DNA of 8,579 bases from JBLHUT01 sp047629975. Its GTDB lineage: Bacteria > Pseudomonadota > Alphaproteobacteria > Rhodobacterales > Rhodobacteraceae. The translations under genes and the position numbers were made by a program. The notes beneath the pieces are model-generated. The model was not told the origin of the DNA. It did not search any database and worked only from the letters and a program-made list of their open reading frames with translations. The stretch is taken from contig JBLHUT010000154.1 of assembly GCA_047629975.1 (NCBI GenBank), forward strand, positions 1 to 8,579, read 5' to 3'. Numbering within the stretch: position 1 is the first letter of the stretch; every line of letters starts with the position of its first letter. Positions 1 to 6,282 of the stretch are shown here, piece by piece.

Positions 1-821
1 TGGCCCGCAAACCCGTCTATGACCCGCTTATTCAGGCGCTGTCGGGGCTTGCCAGTGTGCAGGGCGGCGCCGATCAGGCCCGACCACGGCTGATCAGAAC
101 GATCCTTCCCGACAAGGTAACCGCGATACAGGCCAGTCAGGCGATAACAGCCGCCTTGTTCGCCCGCGAGCGTTCAGGCGAGGGCACGCATTTGCGGCTC
201 TCGATGTTGGACACTGTTGTCGCGTTTTTATGGAGTTCCGACATGGCCGGTTACACCTTTGTCGGCGACGAGGTCGCAGAAAACGACGGCGCCACATCCC
301 AAAGCTTTGTTGAGCTGATTTATGAAGTGGCCGACAGCTTCATGGCCGTTTCAGCCCACACTGACGCCACATGGAAGGGCCTTTCAGCGGCTGTGGGTCG
401 CCCCGACTGGCTGGCCGATCCACGATTTTCAACCGTCGCACTGCGCGAGATCAACAAGCCCGCGCGGTTGGAGCTTACACAAGAAGTGCTTTTGACGGAC
501 ACGACGCAAAACTGGATGACACGGCTGGGGGCACATGACGTACCTTGCGCGCCGGTGCTGACGCGGGCGCAAATGTATGCCCATCCGCAAGTCATGGCAA
601 ACGGCGCAGTCATCGAAACCGATCATCCACAGGCCGGGCGCCTGCGACAGGCACACCCGCCGGCCCGCTTTTCGACAACACCGACCGACCCGCCACGCCC
701 TGCGCGGCGTCTGGGCGAGGACACCGAAACCATTCTGGCAGAGGTTGGCTATTGCCCCGAGGCTATTGCCGAATTGATTGCGCAGGGCGTTGCCACCGGA
801 CCACAGGATTTCGCGCAATGA
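1..821 (+). CDS. CaiB/BaiF family (class III) CoA-transferase, 5' partial
   Basis: The gene runs in from before the window; its frame is open from base 3, giving 272 visible residues. Family members are usually about 380-430 residues, so roughly the first third is missing. Enzymes of this family move coenzyme A between carboxylic acids in the cytoplasm, through an aspartyl-CoA thioester. Recognisable segments are YDPLIQALSGLASVQGG at the edge, then ILPDKVTA, where the Asp at 111-113 is the likely catalytic residue by position. Next come the family block FARERSGEGTHLRLSMLD and the C-terminal DVPCAPVLT segment. A GTG at 57 is in frame but internal to a conserved block, so it is not the start. 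The stop overlaps the next ATG (ATGA, 818-821), which suggests one transcript and translational coupling with the glutathione S-transferase. The acid substrate cannot be told from the sequence. Family assignment is firm. Confidence 0.9.
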   Translation, partial: ARKPVYDPLIQALSGLASVQGGADQARPRLIRTILPDKVTAIQASQAITAALFARERSGEGTHLRLSMLDTVVAFLWSSDMAGYTFVGDEVAENDGATSQSFVELIYEVADSFMAVSAHTDATWKGLSAAVGRPDWLADPRFSTVALREINKPARLELTQEVLLTDTTQNWMTRLGAHDVPCAPVLTRAQMYAHPQVMANGAVIETDHPQAGRLRQAHPPARFSTTPTDPPRPARRLGEDTETILAEVGYCPEAIAELIAQGVATGPQDFAQ

Positions 822-1543
822 TCGACCTTTATTTCGCCCCCACCCCGAACGGCTGGAAAGTTGCAATCATGCTAGAGGAATGCGGGCTGACCTATCACAC
901 CCACCTTGTGCAGATATCGAAGGGCGCGCAATTCGCGCCCGACTTCCTGTCAATCAGCCCAAATGCCAAAATCCCTGCAATCGTCGATCATGCCCCCGCT
1001 CGCGGATGGGGTGACAGCCCCGTAAGCGTGTTCGAATCCGGCGCGATCCTGCTATATCTAGCAGGTAAGACTGGCCGGTTTACCCCGGAACCAAACGACC
1101 TGCGCGCGGGCAAGGAATTGAACGAGTGGTTGTTTTGGCAGGTCGGCAACCAAGGGCCCATGGGCGGTCAACTCAGCCATTTCCGTAACTACGCCCCCAA
1201 AGACCAGCAGGAGTATGGCCTGAAACGGTACTTGGGCGAATATGATCGCAACCTCGGGGTGCTCGAGGCGCGGCTGGAAGGGCGCGACTGGATACTGGAG
1301 CAATATTCCATCGCCGATATGCTCGCCTTTCCATGGGCGTTCATAGCAAAGCCGCTGGGCGCATCCCTCGACGCGTTTCCGAACGTGCAGGCCTGGCGCG
1401 CCCGGATCAAGGAACGCCCCGCCGTCCAGCGCGCCATCAACCTGTACAAGGCCAACCAGAACAAGGGCCAGCACCGCGCAGACAACAACGCGGTCCTGTT
1501 CAATCAATCCGCCGCATCGCTTAAGCAGGGCACACCGGAATAA
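818..1543 (+). CDS. YfcG-like (Nu-class) glutathione S-transferase / disulfide reductase
   Basis: This is a 241-residue cytoplasmic protein of the thioredoxin-fold glutathione S-transferase superfamily. It strongly resembles E. coli YfcG, a glutathione-dependent disulfide-bond oxidoreductase. The thioredoxin-like domain is about residues 1-87. It starts MIDLYFAPTPNG, with Thr9 and Asn11 at the places where YfcG holds its glutathiones, and continues with KIPAIVDH (cis-Pro53) and the glutathione-binding FESG (Glu73-Ser74). The helical domain follows, with WLFWQVG and the folding motif YSIADM (163-168). There is no N-terminal catalytic Cys, as is usual for the Nu class. The C-terminal tail after about residue 210 is polar and probably flexible. 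The start at 818 is chosen because the similarity begins exactly there, AGGA lies at 805-808, and the ATG overlaps the upstream stop. A longer in-frame extension back to 545 lies within the CoA-transferase and is not real. The physiological substrate is unknown. Confidence 0.9.
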   Translation: MIDLYFAPTPNGWKVAIMLEECGLTYHTHLVQISKGAQFAPDFLSISPNAKIPAIVDHAPARGWGDSPVSVFESGAILLYLAGKTGRFTPEPNDLRAGKELNEWLFWQVGNQGPMGGQLSHFRNYAPKDQQEYGLKRYLGEYDRNLGVLEARLEGRDWILEQYSIADMLAFPWAFIAKPLGASLDAFPNVQAWRARIKERPAVQRAINLYKANQNKGQHRADNNAVLFNQSAASLKQGTPE

Positions 1544-1560
1544 ACTCCGGTTTGCGCCCT
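1527..1560. terminator. Stem-loop enclosing the GST stop codon, between convergent genes
   Basis: ACCGGA (1534-1539) and TCCGGT (1546-1551) form a 6-bp stem around a 6-base loop that contains the TAA stop (1541-1543). An outer pair, AGGGC (1527-1531) with GCCCT (1556-1560), adds 5 bp across a small internal loop. The site lies just before the end of the convergent aminotransferase gene (1598). It may therefore act as a bidirectional terminator or as a 3'-end stabilising structure. No T-run follows on either side, so classical intrinsic termination is doubtful. Confidence 0.4.
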
Positions 1561-1597
1561 GCCCAGACAGCTTGCGTTATAAATCGGCCAGCGTACG

Positions 1598-2725
1598 TTA
1601 CAAAACTGCGTCGAGAACCTTTTCCAACCGGGCAACACTGGCATCAACATCCATCAGCTTGTCCTTGCCAAACAGCCCGAGCCGGAAACTCGAATACTCG
1701 GGGCCCTCGTCGATCATCAACGGCACACCGGCCGCAATCTGCACCCCTTGTGCAGCAAAGGCGCGACCCGACTGGATTTCGGGATCAGCCGTGTAGCACA
1801 CAACAACGCCCGGCGCGCCAAAGCCGTCGGCTGCAACCGACGTAACACCGCGTGCCGCCAACGCAGCCCGAACCCGGTCGCCCTGCTCCCACTGCGCGGC
1901 CTTCAAACGTTCGAACCCGTAAGCCTGCGTCTCGATCAAAGTGTCACGGAAATCACGCAAAGCATCGGTTGGCATCGTGGCGTGATAGGCATGACCGCCC
2001 TTTTCATAGGCCTCCATGATGCTCAACCACTTGCCCAGATCAACAGAATAGCTGTTGGATTGCGTGGCTTTGGTACGCGCCACGGCAGCCTCCGACAGCA
2101 TGACAAGCCCGGCCGACGGCGATGCCGACCAGCCCTTTTGCGGAGCCGAGATCAGAACATCGACGCCCAAGGCCTTCATGTCGATCCACACACAGCCCGA
2201 GGCGATGCAATCGAGCACCATCAACCCGCCGACCTCGTGGACCGCGTCGGCCATCTGCTTGATATAGTCGTCAGGCAGGATCATGCCGGCGCTGGTCTCC
2301 ACGTGGGGTGCGAAAACTGCGGCGGGGGCCTCGGCGCGGATCTGCGCGGTCACCTCTTCGATAGCGGGCGGCGCAAAGGGGGCGCTTGCAGCATTGCCGT
2401 GGCGACGGGCTTTCAGCACGATTTCTTCGCTTGGCAGGCTGCCAGCCTCGAAAATCTGGGTCCAGCGATACGAAAACCACCCGTTGCGAACCACCATGAC
2501 CTTTTGGCCAAGAGCGAATTGACGGGCGGCGGCCTCCATCCCGTAGGTTCCACCACCGGGCACAAGCGCCACAGCGTCGGCGTTATAAGCCTCTTTGAGA
2601 ATGCTCGAGATGTCGCGCATCACCCCCCCGAACGCCGCACTCATGTGATTGAGGGAACGATCGGTAAAGACTACGGAAAACTCGAGAAGTCCGTCTGGGT
2701 CGATATCAGGCAACAGGGCTGTCAT
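1598..2725 (-). CDS. Class V PLP-dependent aminotransferase (alanine-glyoxylate type)
   Basis: This is a 375-residue fold-type I, pyridoxal-phosphate enzyme of the class V aminotransferase family, in the alanine/serine-glyoxylate branch. Such enzymes move an amino group between a small amino acid and a 2-oxo acid in the cytoplasm. Visible landmarks are the N-terminal FTDRSLNHMS, the cofactor-phosphate loop VPGGGTYGME (55-64), VLDCIAS with Asp172 under the cofactor ring, and SAPQKGWS with Lys197 as the Schiff-base lysine. FRLGLFG near the C-terminus carries Arg348, probably for the substrate carboxylate. Length is normal and nothing is broken. The ATG is preceded by GGAGG (2738-2734) with 8 bases between. 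The gene lies downstream of, and in the same direction as, two Lrp/AsnC regulators, with a 147-base gap that could hold its own promoter. The exact amino donor and acceptor (alanine, serine, aspartate with glyoxylate or pyruvate) cannot be fixed from sequence. Confidence 0.85.
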   Translation of the reverse strand: MTALLPDIDPDGLLEFSVVFTDRSLNHMSAAFGGVMRDISSILKEAYNADAVALVPGGGTYGMEAAARQFALGQKVMVVRNGWFSYRWTQIFEAGSLPSEEIVLKARRHGNAASAPFAPPAIEEVTAQIRAEAPAAVFAPHVETSAGMILPDDYIKQMADAVHEVGGLMVLDCIASGCVWIDMKALGVDVLISAPQKGWSASPSAGLVMLSEAAVARTKATQSNSYSVDLGKWLSIMEAYEKGGHAYHATMPTDALRDFRDTLIETQAYGFERLKAAQWEQGDRVRAALAARGVTSVAADGFGAPGVVVCYTADPEIQSGRAFAAQGVQIAAGVPLMIDEGPEYSSFRLGLFGKDKLMDVDASVARLEKVLDAVL

Positions 2726-2781
2726 TGGGAGGGCCTCCGGGGCAATGTGTTTCGCTTAAGTTAGGCGGCATCGCACCCGAA

Positions 2782-2852
2782 GCAAACCCCGTTTGCAACA
2801 CGATTGCCACACGATTGCCACGTGAGCACCGCCAGCCGCACGCCCGATTGCC
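2782..2852. promoter_or_regulatory. Candidate control region: palindrome plus phased CGATTGCC repeats
   Basis: In the 147-base gap upstream of the aminotransferase there is a perfect 6-bp dyad, GCAAAC (2782-2787) and GTTTGC (2791-2796), around CCC. Beside it an 11-bp unit, ACACGATTGCC, occurs twice in tandem (2798-2808 and 2809-2819). Its core CGATTGCC occurs a third time at 2845-2852. The core starts at 2801, 2812 and 2845, so offsets are 11 and 33 bases, close to whole helical turns. A weak minus-strand promoter-like pair, TTGCAA (2798-2793) and TGCGAT (2775-2770) with 17 bases between, overlaps the dyad. The layout suggests a regulator site, but no binding protein is identified. Confidence 0.35.
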
Positions 2853-2872
2853 GCAGGCACCGGATCATTGGC

Positions 2873-3349
2873 TTACCCGAGTGGCCCCAAAAGCCGCTCT
2901 TCGGACAAAAGAACGTTCGCTTCCACATCGCCGACCCCCGGCAAGGTCATCACGCGCCGCCGTAAAACGCGCTCGAAGTCAGGCAGGTCGCGGGCCGTGA
3001 CGCGCAGACGGTAATCATAAAGCCCCAGAACATGCTCCACGACCTGCACCTCCGGGATGGCGCTTACGGCGCGCTCGAAATCCTCAAGGCTGACCCGCCC
3101 CTTCAACGCCAGCTTCACACCCAAAAATACCGTTACGCCAAATCCAAGCGCGTCACGGTCAAGCAGAATGCGGCGCCCCCCCAGCACCCCCCCCTGCTCC
3201 AGCCGGCGCACCCGCCGCCACGTCGCAGGCTGGCTCAACCCGATCCGGCGCGCCAGAGCACCCGCACTCAGCGTGGCATCATGCGCCAGCGCGCGCACAA
3301 TCTGACGGTCGATATCATCAAGGTCGATCAAGGTGCCCGGTCCGGTCAT
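2873..3349 (-). CDS. Lrp/AsnC family transcriptional regulator (second of a tandem pair)
   Basis: This is a 158-residue DNA-binding regulator of the feast/famine (Lrp/AsnC) family. These proteins bind DNA as dimers or octamers and usually respond to an amino acid. An N-terminal winged helix-turn-helix begins at DDIDRQIVRAL and runs to about residue 60, with LARRIGLSQPATWRRVRRLE as its recognition part. The C-terminal RAM (effector-binding) domain spans about residues 68-150 and includes GLYDYRLRV with the family Gly109 and Asp112. The ATG overlaps the upstream regulator's stop (ATGA on the minus strand, 3349-3346), so the two are almost surely translated from one message. It aligns without gaps to its neighbour at a constant offset of 7 residues, 51 of 141 positions identical by my hand count (about 36%), so the two are paralogues. 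The effector is unknown. Confidence 0.92.
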   Translation of the reverse strand: MTGPGTLIDLDDIDRQIVRALAHDATLSAGALARRIGLSQPATWRRVRRLEQGGVLGGRRILLDRDALGFGVTVFLGVKLALKGRVSLEDFERAVSAIPEVQVVEHVLGLYDYRLRVTARDLPDFERVLRRRVMTLPGVGDVEANVLLSEERLLGPLG

Positions 3350-3804
3350 AGCGGCAAAGCCTCGTCTTGTTTGATGGTCGCCACATGCATCAATGCCTCG
3401 ATATCGGAAATATGCGGCAGGCGCAGAATGCGCGCGCGGTACACCTCTTGATAATGGGCCATGTCACGCGCCAGAACCGACAGCCGCACATCGACCCGCC
3501 CCAGAAAGGTCTGGATCTCGATGACTTCGGGAACTTGTCGCGCGGCCTCGAGAAAGTCGTCAAAGGCGCGGCGCTGTGTTTTGTCCAGCGTCACCCGCAG
3601 GGACACCTGCACCGCAAACCCGAGCGCAGGCCAGTGGATGATACGCTCCTGCCCGCGCAAGATGCCGGTCTGTCGCAATTTGTCGAACCTGCGCGTCGCT
3701 GTGGCCGGCGTAACGCCCGCACGCTCTGCCAGAACGACAACAGGCGCATCGGGGTCGGCCAAAAGGTGCCGCAAAAGACGGCGATCGATGTCGGTGACTT
3801 GCAT
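3346..3804 (-). CDS. Lrp/AsnC family transcriptional regulator (first of a tandem pair)
   Basis: This is a 152-residue regulator of the Lrp/AsnC family. The winged helix-turn-helix starts at TDIDRRLLRHL, with LAERAGVTPATATRRFDKLR as the recognition region. The RAM domain covers about residues 61-145 and contains FLGRVDVRLSV (Gly102, Asp105). The pair is divergent from ilvC, which is the usual position of an autoregulated local regulator, so control of ilvC or of branched-chain amino-acid metabolism is a reasonable inference but not proven. The RAM loop reads GRVDV here and GLYDY in the partner, so the two may bind different effectors or form mixed oligomers. The Shine-Dalgarno sequence is weak: only an AT-rich GAAAAATTC run precedes the ATG. 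Confidence 0.92.
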   Translation of the reverse strand: MQVTDIDRRLLRHLLADPDAPVVVLAERAGVTPATATRRFDKLRQTGILRGQERIIHWPALGFAVQVSLRVTLDKTQRRAFDDFLEAARQVPEVIEIQTFLGRVDVRLSVLARDMAHYQEVYRARILRLPHISDIEALMHVATIKQDEALPL

Positions 3805-3833
3805 GAATTTTTCGATATCTGTAAAATGTACGA

Positions 3834-3839
3834 ATTATA
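3834..3839 (-). promoter_or_regulatory. Candidate -10 box for the lrp/asnC pair
   Basis: On the minus strand this reads TATAAT, a perfect -10 match, 29 bases before the ATG at 3804, which would leave a leader of roughly 20 bases. No good -35 is seen 16-19 bases upstream, so an activator may be needed. A near-repeat flanks it on the plus strand: ATATCTGTAAAA (3815-3826) and ATATCTGAAAA (3839-3849), with 24 bases between starts. This could serve as an autoregulation site. Confidence 0.4.
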
Positions 3840-3855
3840 TATCTGAAAACTAGAG

Positions 3856-3914
3856 AGATTGACGTAAATTTGAAAGCCCTATCGCCGAAAAATCGTTATC
3901 TTCCTCGTCAATCT
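3856..3914 (+). promoter_or_regulatory. ilvC promoter region with a 9-bp inverted repeat
   Basis: AGATTGACG (3856-3864) and CGTCAATCT (3906-3914) are perfect reverse complements, 41 bases apart and 50 bases from arm to arm, close to five helical turns. The left arm contains TTGACG (3859-3864), a good -35 candidate. The best -10 partner is weak (TATCGC at 3880-3885, 15-base spacer). Two face-matched half-sites would suit cooperative or looping binding by an Lrp-type oligomer. The role of either arm is inferred from position only. Confidence 0.4.
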
Positions 3915-3936
3915 TCAACGCATAAAGGAAAATACC

Positions 3937-4959
3937 ATGCGCGTTTACTATGACCGCGATTGCGATGTGAACCTGATCAAGGACATGAAAGTTGCCATTC
4001 TGGGCTATGGCTCGCAAGGGCACGCACACGCATTGAACCTCCGCGACTCGGGCGCAAAGAACCTTGTCGTTGCTCTTCGCGAAGGCTCTCCTTCTGCCGC
4101 GAAAGCCGAAGGCGAAGGCCTAAAGGTCATGGGCATTGCCGAGGCCGCAGCATGGTGTGACCTGATCATGTTCACAATGCCCGACGAGTTGCAGGCCGAG
4201 ACTTACAAAAAGTACGTCCATGACAACATCCGTGACGGAGCCGCGATTGCATTTGCACACGGCCTGAACGTGCATTTCGGCCTGATCGAGCCAAAAGCAG
4301 GCATCGATGTCATCATGATGGCTCCCAAAGGCCCCGGCCACACCGTGCGTGGCGAGTACACCAAAGGTGGCGGCGTGCCGTGTCTTGTGGCTGTTGACAA
4401 GGACGCCTCGGGCAAAGCACTCGAGATCGGCCTGTCCTATTGCTCCGCCATCGGTGGCGGTCGCTCAGGCGTCATCGAAACCAACTTCCGCGAGGAATGC
4501 GAAACCGATCTGTTCGGTGAGCAGGCCGTATTGTGCGGTGGCTTGGTCGAACTGATCCGCATGGGCTTCGAGACGCTGGTCGAGGCAGGCTATGCGCCTG
4601 AAATGGCCTATTTCGAGTGCCTCCACGAGGTAAAGCTGATCGTCGACCTGATCTATGAAGGCGGCATCGCCAACATGAATTACTCGATCTCGAACACCGC
4701 CGAATATGGCGAGTATGTCTCTGGCCCGCGCGTTCTGCCGTATGACGAGACGAAGGCCCGCATGAAAGCGATCCTGACAGACATCCAGAACGGCAAGTTC
4801 GTGCGTGACTTCATGCTGGAAAATGCCGTGGGGCAGCCGCACTTCAAAGCGACACGCCGCATCAACGACGAGCACCAGATCGAGGCAACGGGCGAAACCC
4901 TGCGCGGCATGATGCCGTGGATCTCGGCTGGCAAGATGGTCGACAAAGCCAAAAACTAA
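3937..4959 (+). CDS. ilvC: Ketol-acid reductoisomerase (class I)
   Basis: This enzyme catalyses the second step of valine and isoleucine synthesis (also feeding leucine and pantothenate). It isomerises and reduces 2-acetolactate or 2-aceto-2-hydroxybutyrate with NADPH and Mg2+ in the cytoplasm. The 340-residue length fits class I. The Rossmann domain carries GYGSQGHAHALNLRDSG (23-39). It also carries Arg48, Ser51 and Ser53 in ALREGSPS, which point to NADPH rather than NADH. Active-site features are His108 in AHGLNVHFG, PKGPGHTVR (130-138), the metal ligands Asp191 and Glu195 in DLFGEQ, Glu227 and Glu231 in FECLHEVK, and Ser252. AAAGGA (3924-3929) sits 7 bases before the ATG. The gene is divergent from two Lrp/AsnC regulators and is followed by a strong hairpin. 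Nothing is missing or damaged. Confidence 0.98.
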   Translation: MRVYYDRDCDVNLIKDMKVAILGYGSQGHAHALNLRDSGAKNLVVALREGSPSAAKAEGEGLKVMGIAEAAAWCDLIMFTMPDELQAETYKKYVHDNIRDGAAIAFAHGLNVHFGLIEPKAGIDVIMMAPKGPGHTVRGEYTKGGGVPCLVAVDKDASGKALEIGLSYCSAIGGGRSGVIETNFREECETDLFGEQAVLCGGLVELIRMGFETLVEAGYAPEMAYFECLHEVKLIVDLIYEGGIANMNYSISNTAEYGEYVSGPRVLPYDETKARMKAILTDIQNGKFVRDFMLENAVGQPHFKATRRINDEHQIEATGETLRGMMPWISAGKMVDKAKN

Positions 4960-4972
4960 GCCTTACAGAAAA

Positions 4973-5002
4973 TCCGGGCGCGGCATTTGTGTCGCGCCCG
5001 GA
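4973..5002 (+). terminator. Strong GC-rich hairpin after ilvC
   Basis: TCCGGGCGCG (4973-4982) pairs perfectly with CGCGCCCGGA (4993-5002). Three more pairs inside (one of them G-T) bring the stem to 13 bp around TTTG. It begins 13 bases after the ilvC stop, where a terminator is expected. The downstream bases are CACCCCAC, with no T-run, so it may work with Rho, protect the 3' end, or only partly stop reading into the exporter gene. Confidence 0.6.
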
Positions 5003-5134
5003 CACCCCACGACGGACACCTGCCCTTGGATCGCCCCGGCACCGCGCGCCACTCGGGTCGCACCACAGGTTTACCTCTGTCGCCCGCTCGGATGCCGTGA
5101 TAAATCTCGGTCTTTGGACCGAATTGGACGCATC

Positions 5135-6076
5135 GTGCCCCCAGCCACCCCGACCAACCCCGGCGGACTAAATCTGTTTCTGGTGCTTTTCGTGAGCGTC
5201 ATCTGGGGGGCTGCGTTTCTTTCCGTTCGCATTTCACTTGACGGCTACGGGCCGGTCACGGTCGCGGCCCTGCGCACTTTGATTGCTTTTCTGGTGCTGC
5301 TTGCGATTTCGGTTCCGCTGGGTCAGGGCCTTTCGACGGTACCGGGGCGTGCGGGGTGGTTCGCGGCGACCACGATCGGCATTGTTTCTCTTGCCGTGCC
5401 GTTTTCATTGCTCAGCTGGGGGCAGCAATTCGCGCCCTCCGCCTTTGCAGGCGTTGCGATGGGCGCCGTGCCTTTGCTGATCCTTCCCCTTGTCGCAATT
5501 TTCTCGCCCGAAGAGGGGATCGGCCCCCGCCGTATCTTTGGGCTCGTCCTTGGCTTTATCGGCCTGCTTGTCCTGCTTGGGCCCGCAGCAATCGAGGCGC
5601 ATGATACGTCGTGGCAAAGTCTTTGGGGGCAAATCGCCTTTGTCGGAGCAGCCCTGTGTTATGCGGCAGGATCGGTGATGATGCGGCGCGCGCCCGCCAT
5701 GCCGCCGCTTGCGCTAGCCACTTCGACCCTCGGTGTTGCTGCAGCGATATTGGTGCCGCTGGCCCTGCTGATCGAAGGCATCCCCCAAGCCTGGCCGTTG
5801 CGCCCGACAACGGCACTGTTATATGCGGCTCTGTTTCCGACCGCATTGGCCGCCGTGATCCGCGTGCACGTGATCAGAACCGCAGGCTCGCTGTTCATGT
5901 CGATTGCAGGTTACCTTGTTCCGGTCTGGGCGGTTATTTTTGGCATCGCGTTTTTGAACGAGGCCCTGCCCAGCCGATTGTTCCTTTCACTCACGCTTAT
6001 CCTGCTGGGAATCGCCATTAGCCAGAGCCGGGCGATTCAGGACTTGTTTCGCAAGAAGGCCAAAACGCCACTTTAA
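5135..6076 (+). CDS. EamA/DMT family transporter (putative metabolite or amino-acid exporter)
   Basis: This is a 313-residue inner-membrane protein with two EamA repeats and ten predicted hydrophobic helices. The first begins near LNLFLVLFVSVIWGAAFLSV (12-31) and the last is FLSLTLILLGIAIS, ending in a short basic tail (RKKAK). Helix 9 with the following ESLP-like turn (GYLVPVWAVIFG...LNEALPS) is the typical EamA signature. Members of this drug/metabolite group mostly export amino acids or other metabolites; the substrate is unknown here. The start is uncertain. I prefer GTG at 5135 (GGA at 5126-5128), which gives a normal short N-terminus; TTG at 5114 would add 7 residues but has no Shine-Dalgarno. 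The gene follows ilvC in the same direction across 175 bases that include a hairpin, so it may be read through or have its own promoter. I saw no clear promoter there. Confidence 0.88.
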   Translation: MPPATPTNPGGLNLFLVLFVSVIWGAAFLSVRISLDGYGPVTVAALRTLIAFLVLLAISVPLGQGLSTVPGRAGWFAATTIGIVSLAVPFSLLSWGQQFAPSAFAGVAMGAVPLLILPLVAIFSPEEGIGPRRIFGLVLGFIGLLVLLGPAAIEAHDTSWQSLWGQIAFVGAALCYAAGSVMMRRAPAMPPLALATSTLGVAAAILVPLALLIEGIPQAWPLRPTTALLYAALFPTALAAVIRVHVIRTAGSLFMSIAGYLVPVWAVIFGIAFLNEALPSRLFLSLTLILLGIAISQSRAIQDLFRKKAKTPL

Positions 6077-6282
6077 GGCGAGTTCTGGGCATTATTTTGC
6101 TAAAACTGTTCTCGTTAACCAAAATTTAGCACCATTTTCGAGAATTATGCTCATTTTTTCATAACTTGTAGAAGAATCATGCACAATTCCGTGTGTAACG
6201 GTTGCAAATCCGGATCAGCACGGTTGTACTGGCCTCAATCAACAGCGCGAAAAACTGCGCGGCGTAAAATGGGGAGCCAGTT
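6077..6282 (+). promoter_or_regulatory. AT-rich leader and candidate promoter of the ABC importer
   Basis: No gene fits in this 206-base gap, and its first 100 bases are clearly more AT-rich than the surroundings. The best promoter-like pair is TTGCAA (6202-6207) and TGTACT (6225-6230) with a 17-base spacer. It would start transcription near 6237 and leave a leader of about 45 bases. Upstream there are two overlapping weak dyads, TGCTAAA/TTTAGCA (6098-6104, 6125-6131) and TTCTCG/CGAGAA (6109-6114, 6139-6144). They may be a regulator site or the 3' end of the exporter transcript. GGGGAG (6271-6276) is the ribosome binding site of the ATPase gene. Confidence 0.4.

Noticed and set aside
545..817. 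N-terminal extension of the GST reading frame back to 545.
   Set aside because: It lies inside the CoA-transferase in another frame, has low-complexity Arg/Gly/Pro composition, and similarity to YfcG begins exactly at 818.
1748..2764. Long open frame opposite the aminotransferase (338 residues).
   Set aside because: It is the antisense shadow of a clear PLP enzyme, with a His/Arg/Gly-rich composition and no recognisable domain.
2725..3000. Open frame filling the gap between the aminotransferase and the second regulator on the plus strand.
   Set aside because: Pro/Arg-rich translation with no motif, and it runs antisense into the regulator gene. The gap is better explained as a control region.
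3874..3936. Branched-chain-codon-rich run (IVIFLVNL, 3892-3915) in frame just before ilvC, resembling an attenuation leader peptide.
   Set aside because: The frame is open from 3874 but has no ATG, GTG or TTG before the ilvC ATG and no stop codon before it. There is also no terminator/antiterminator hairpin pair in the leader. Probably chance; conservation would be needed to revive it.
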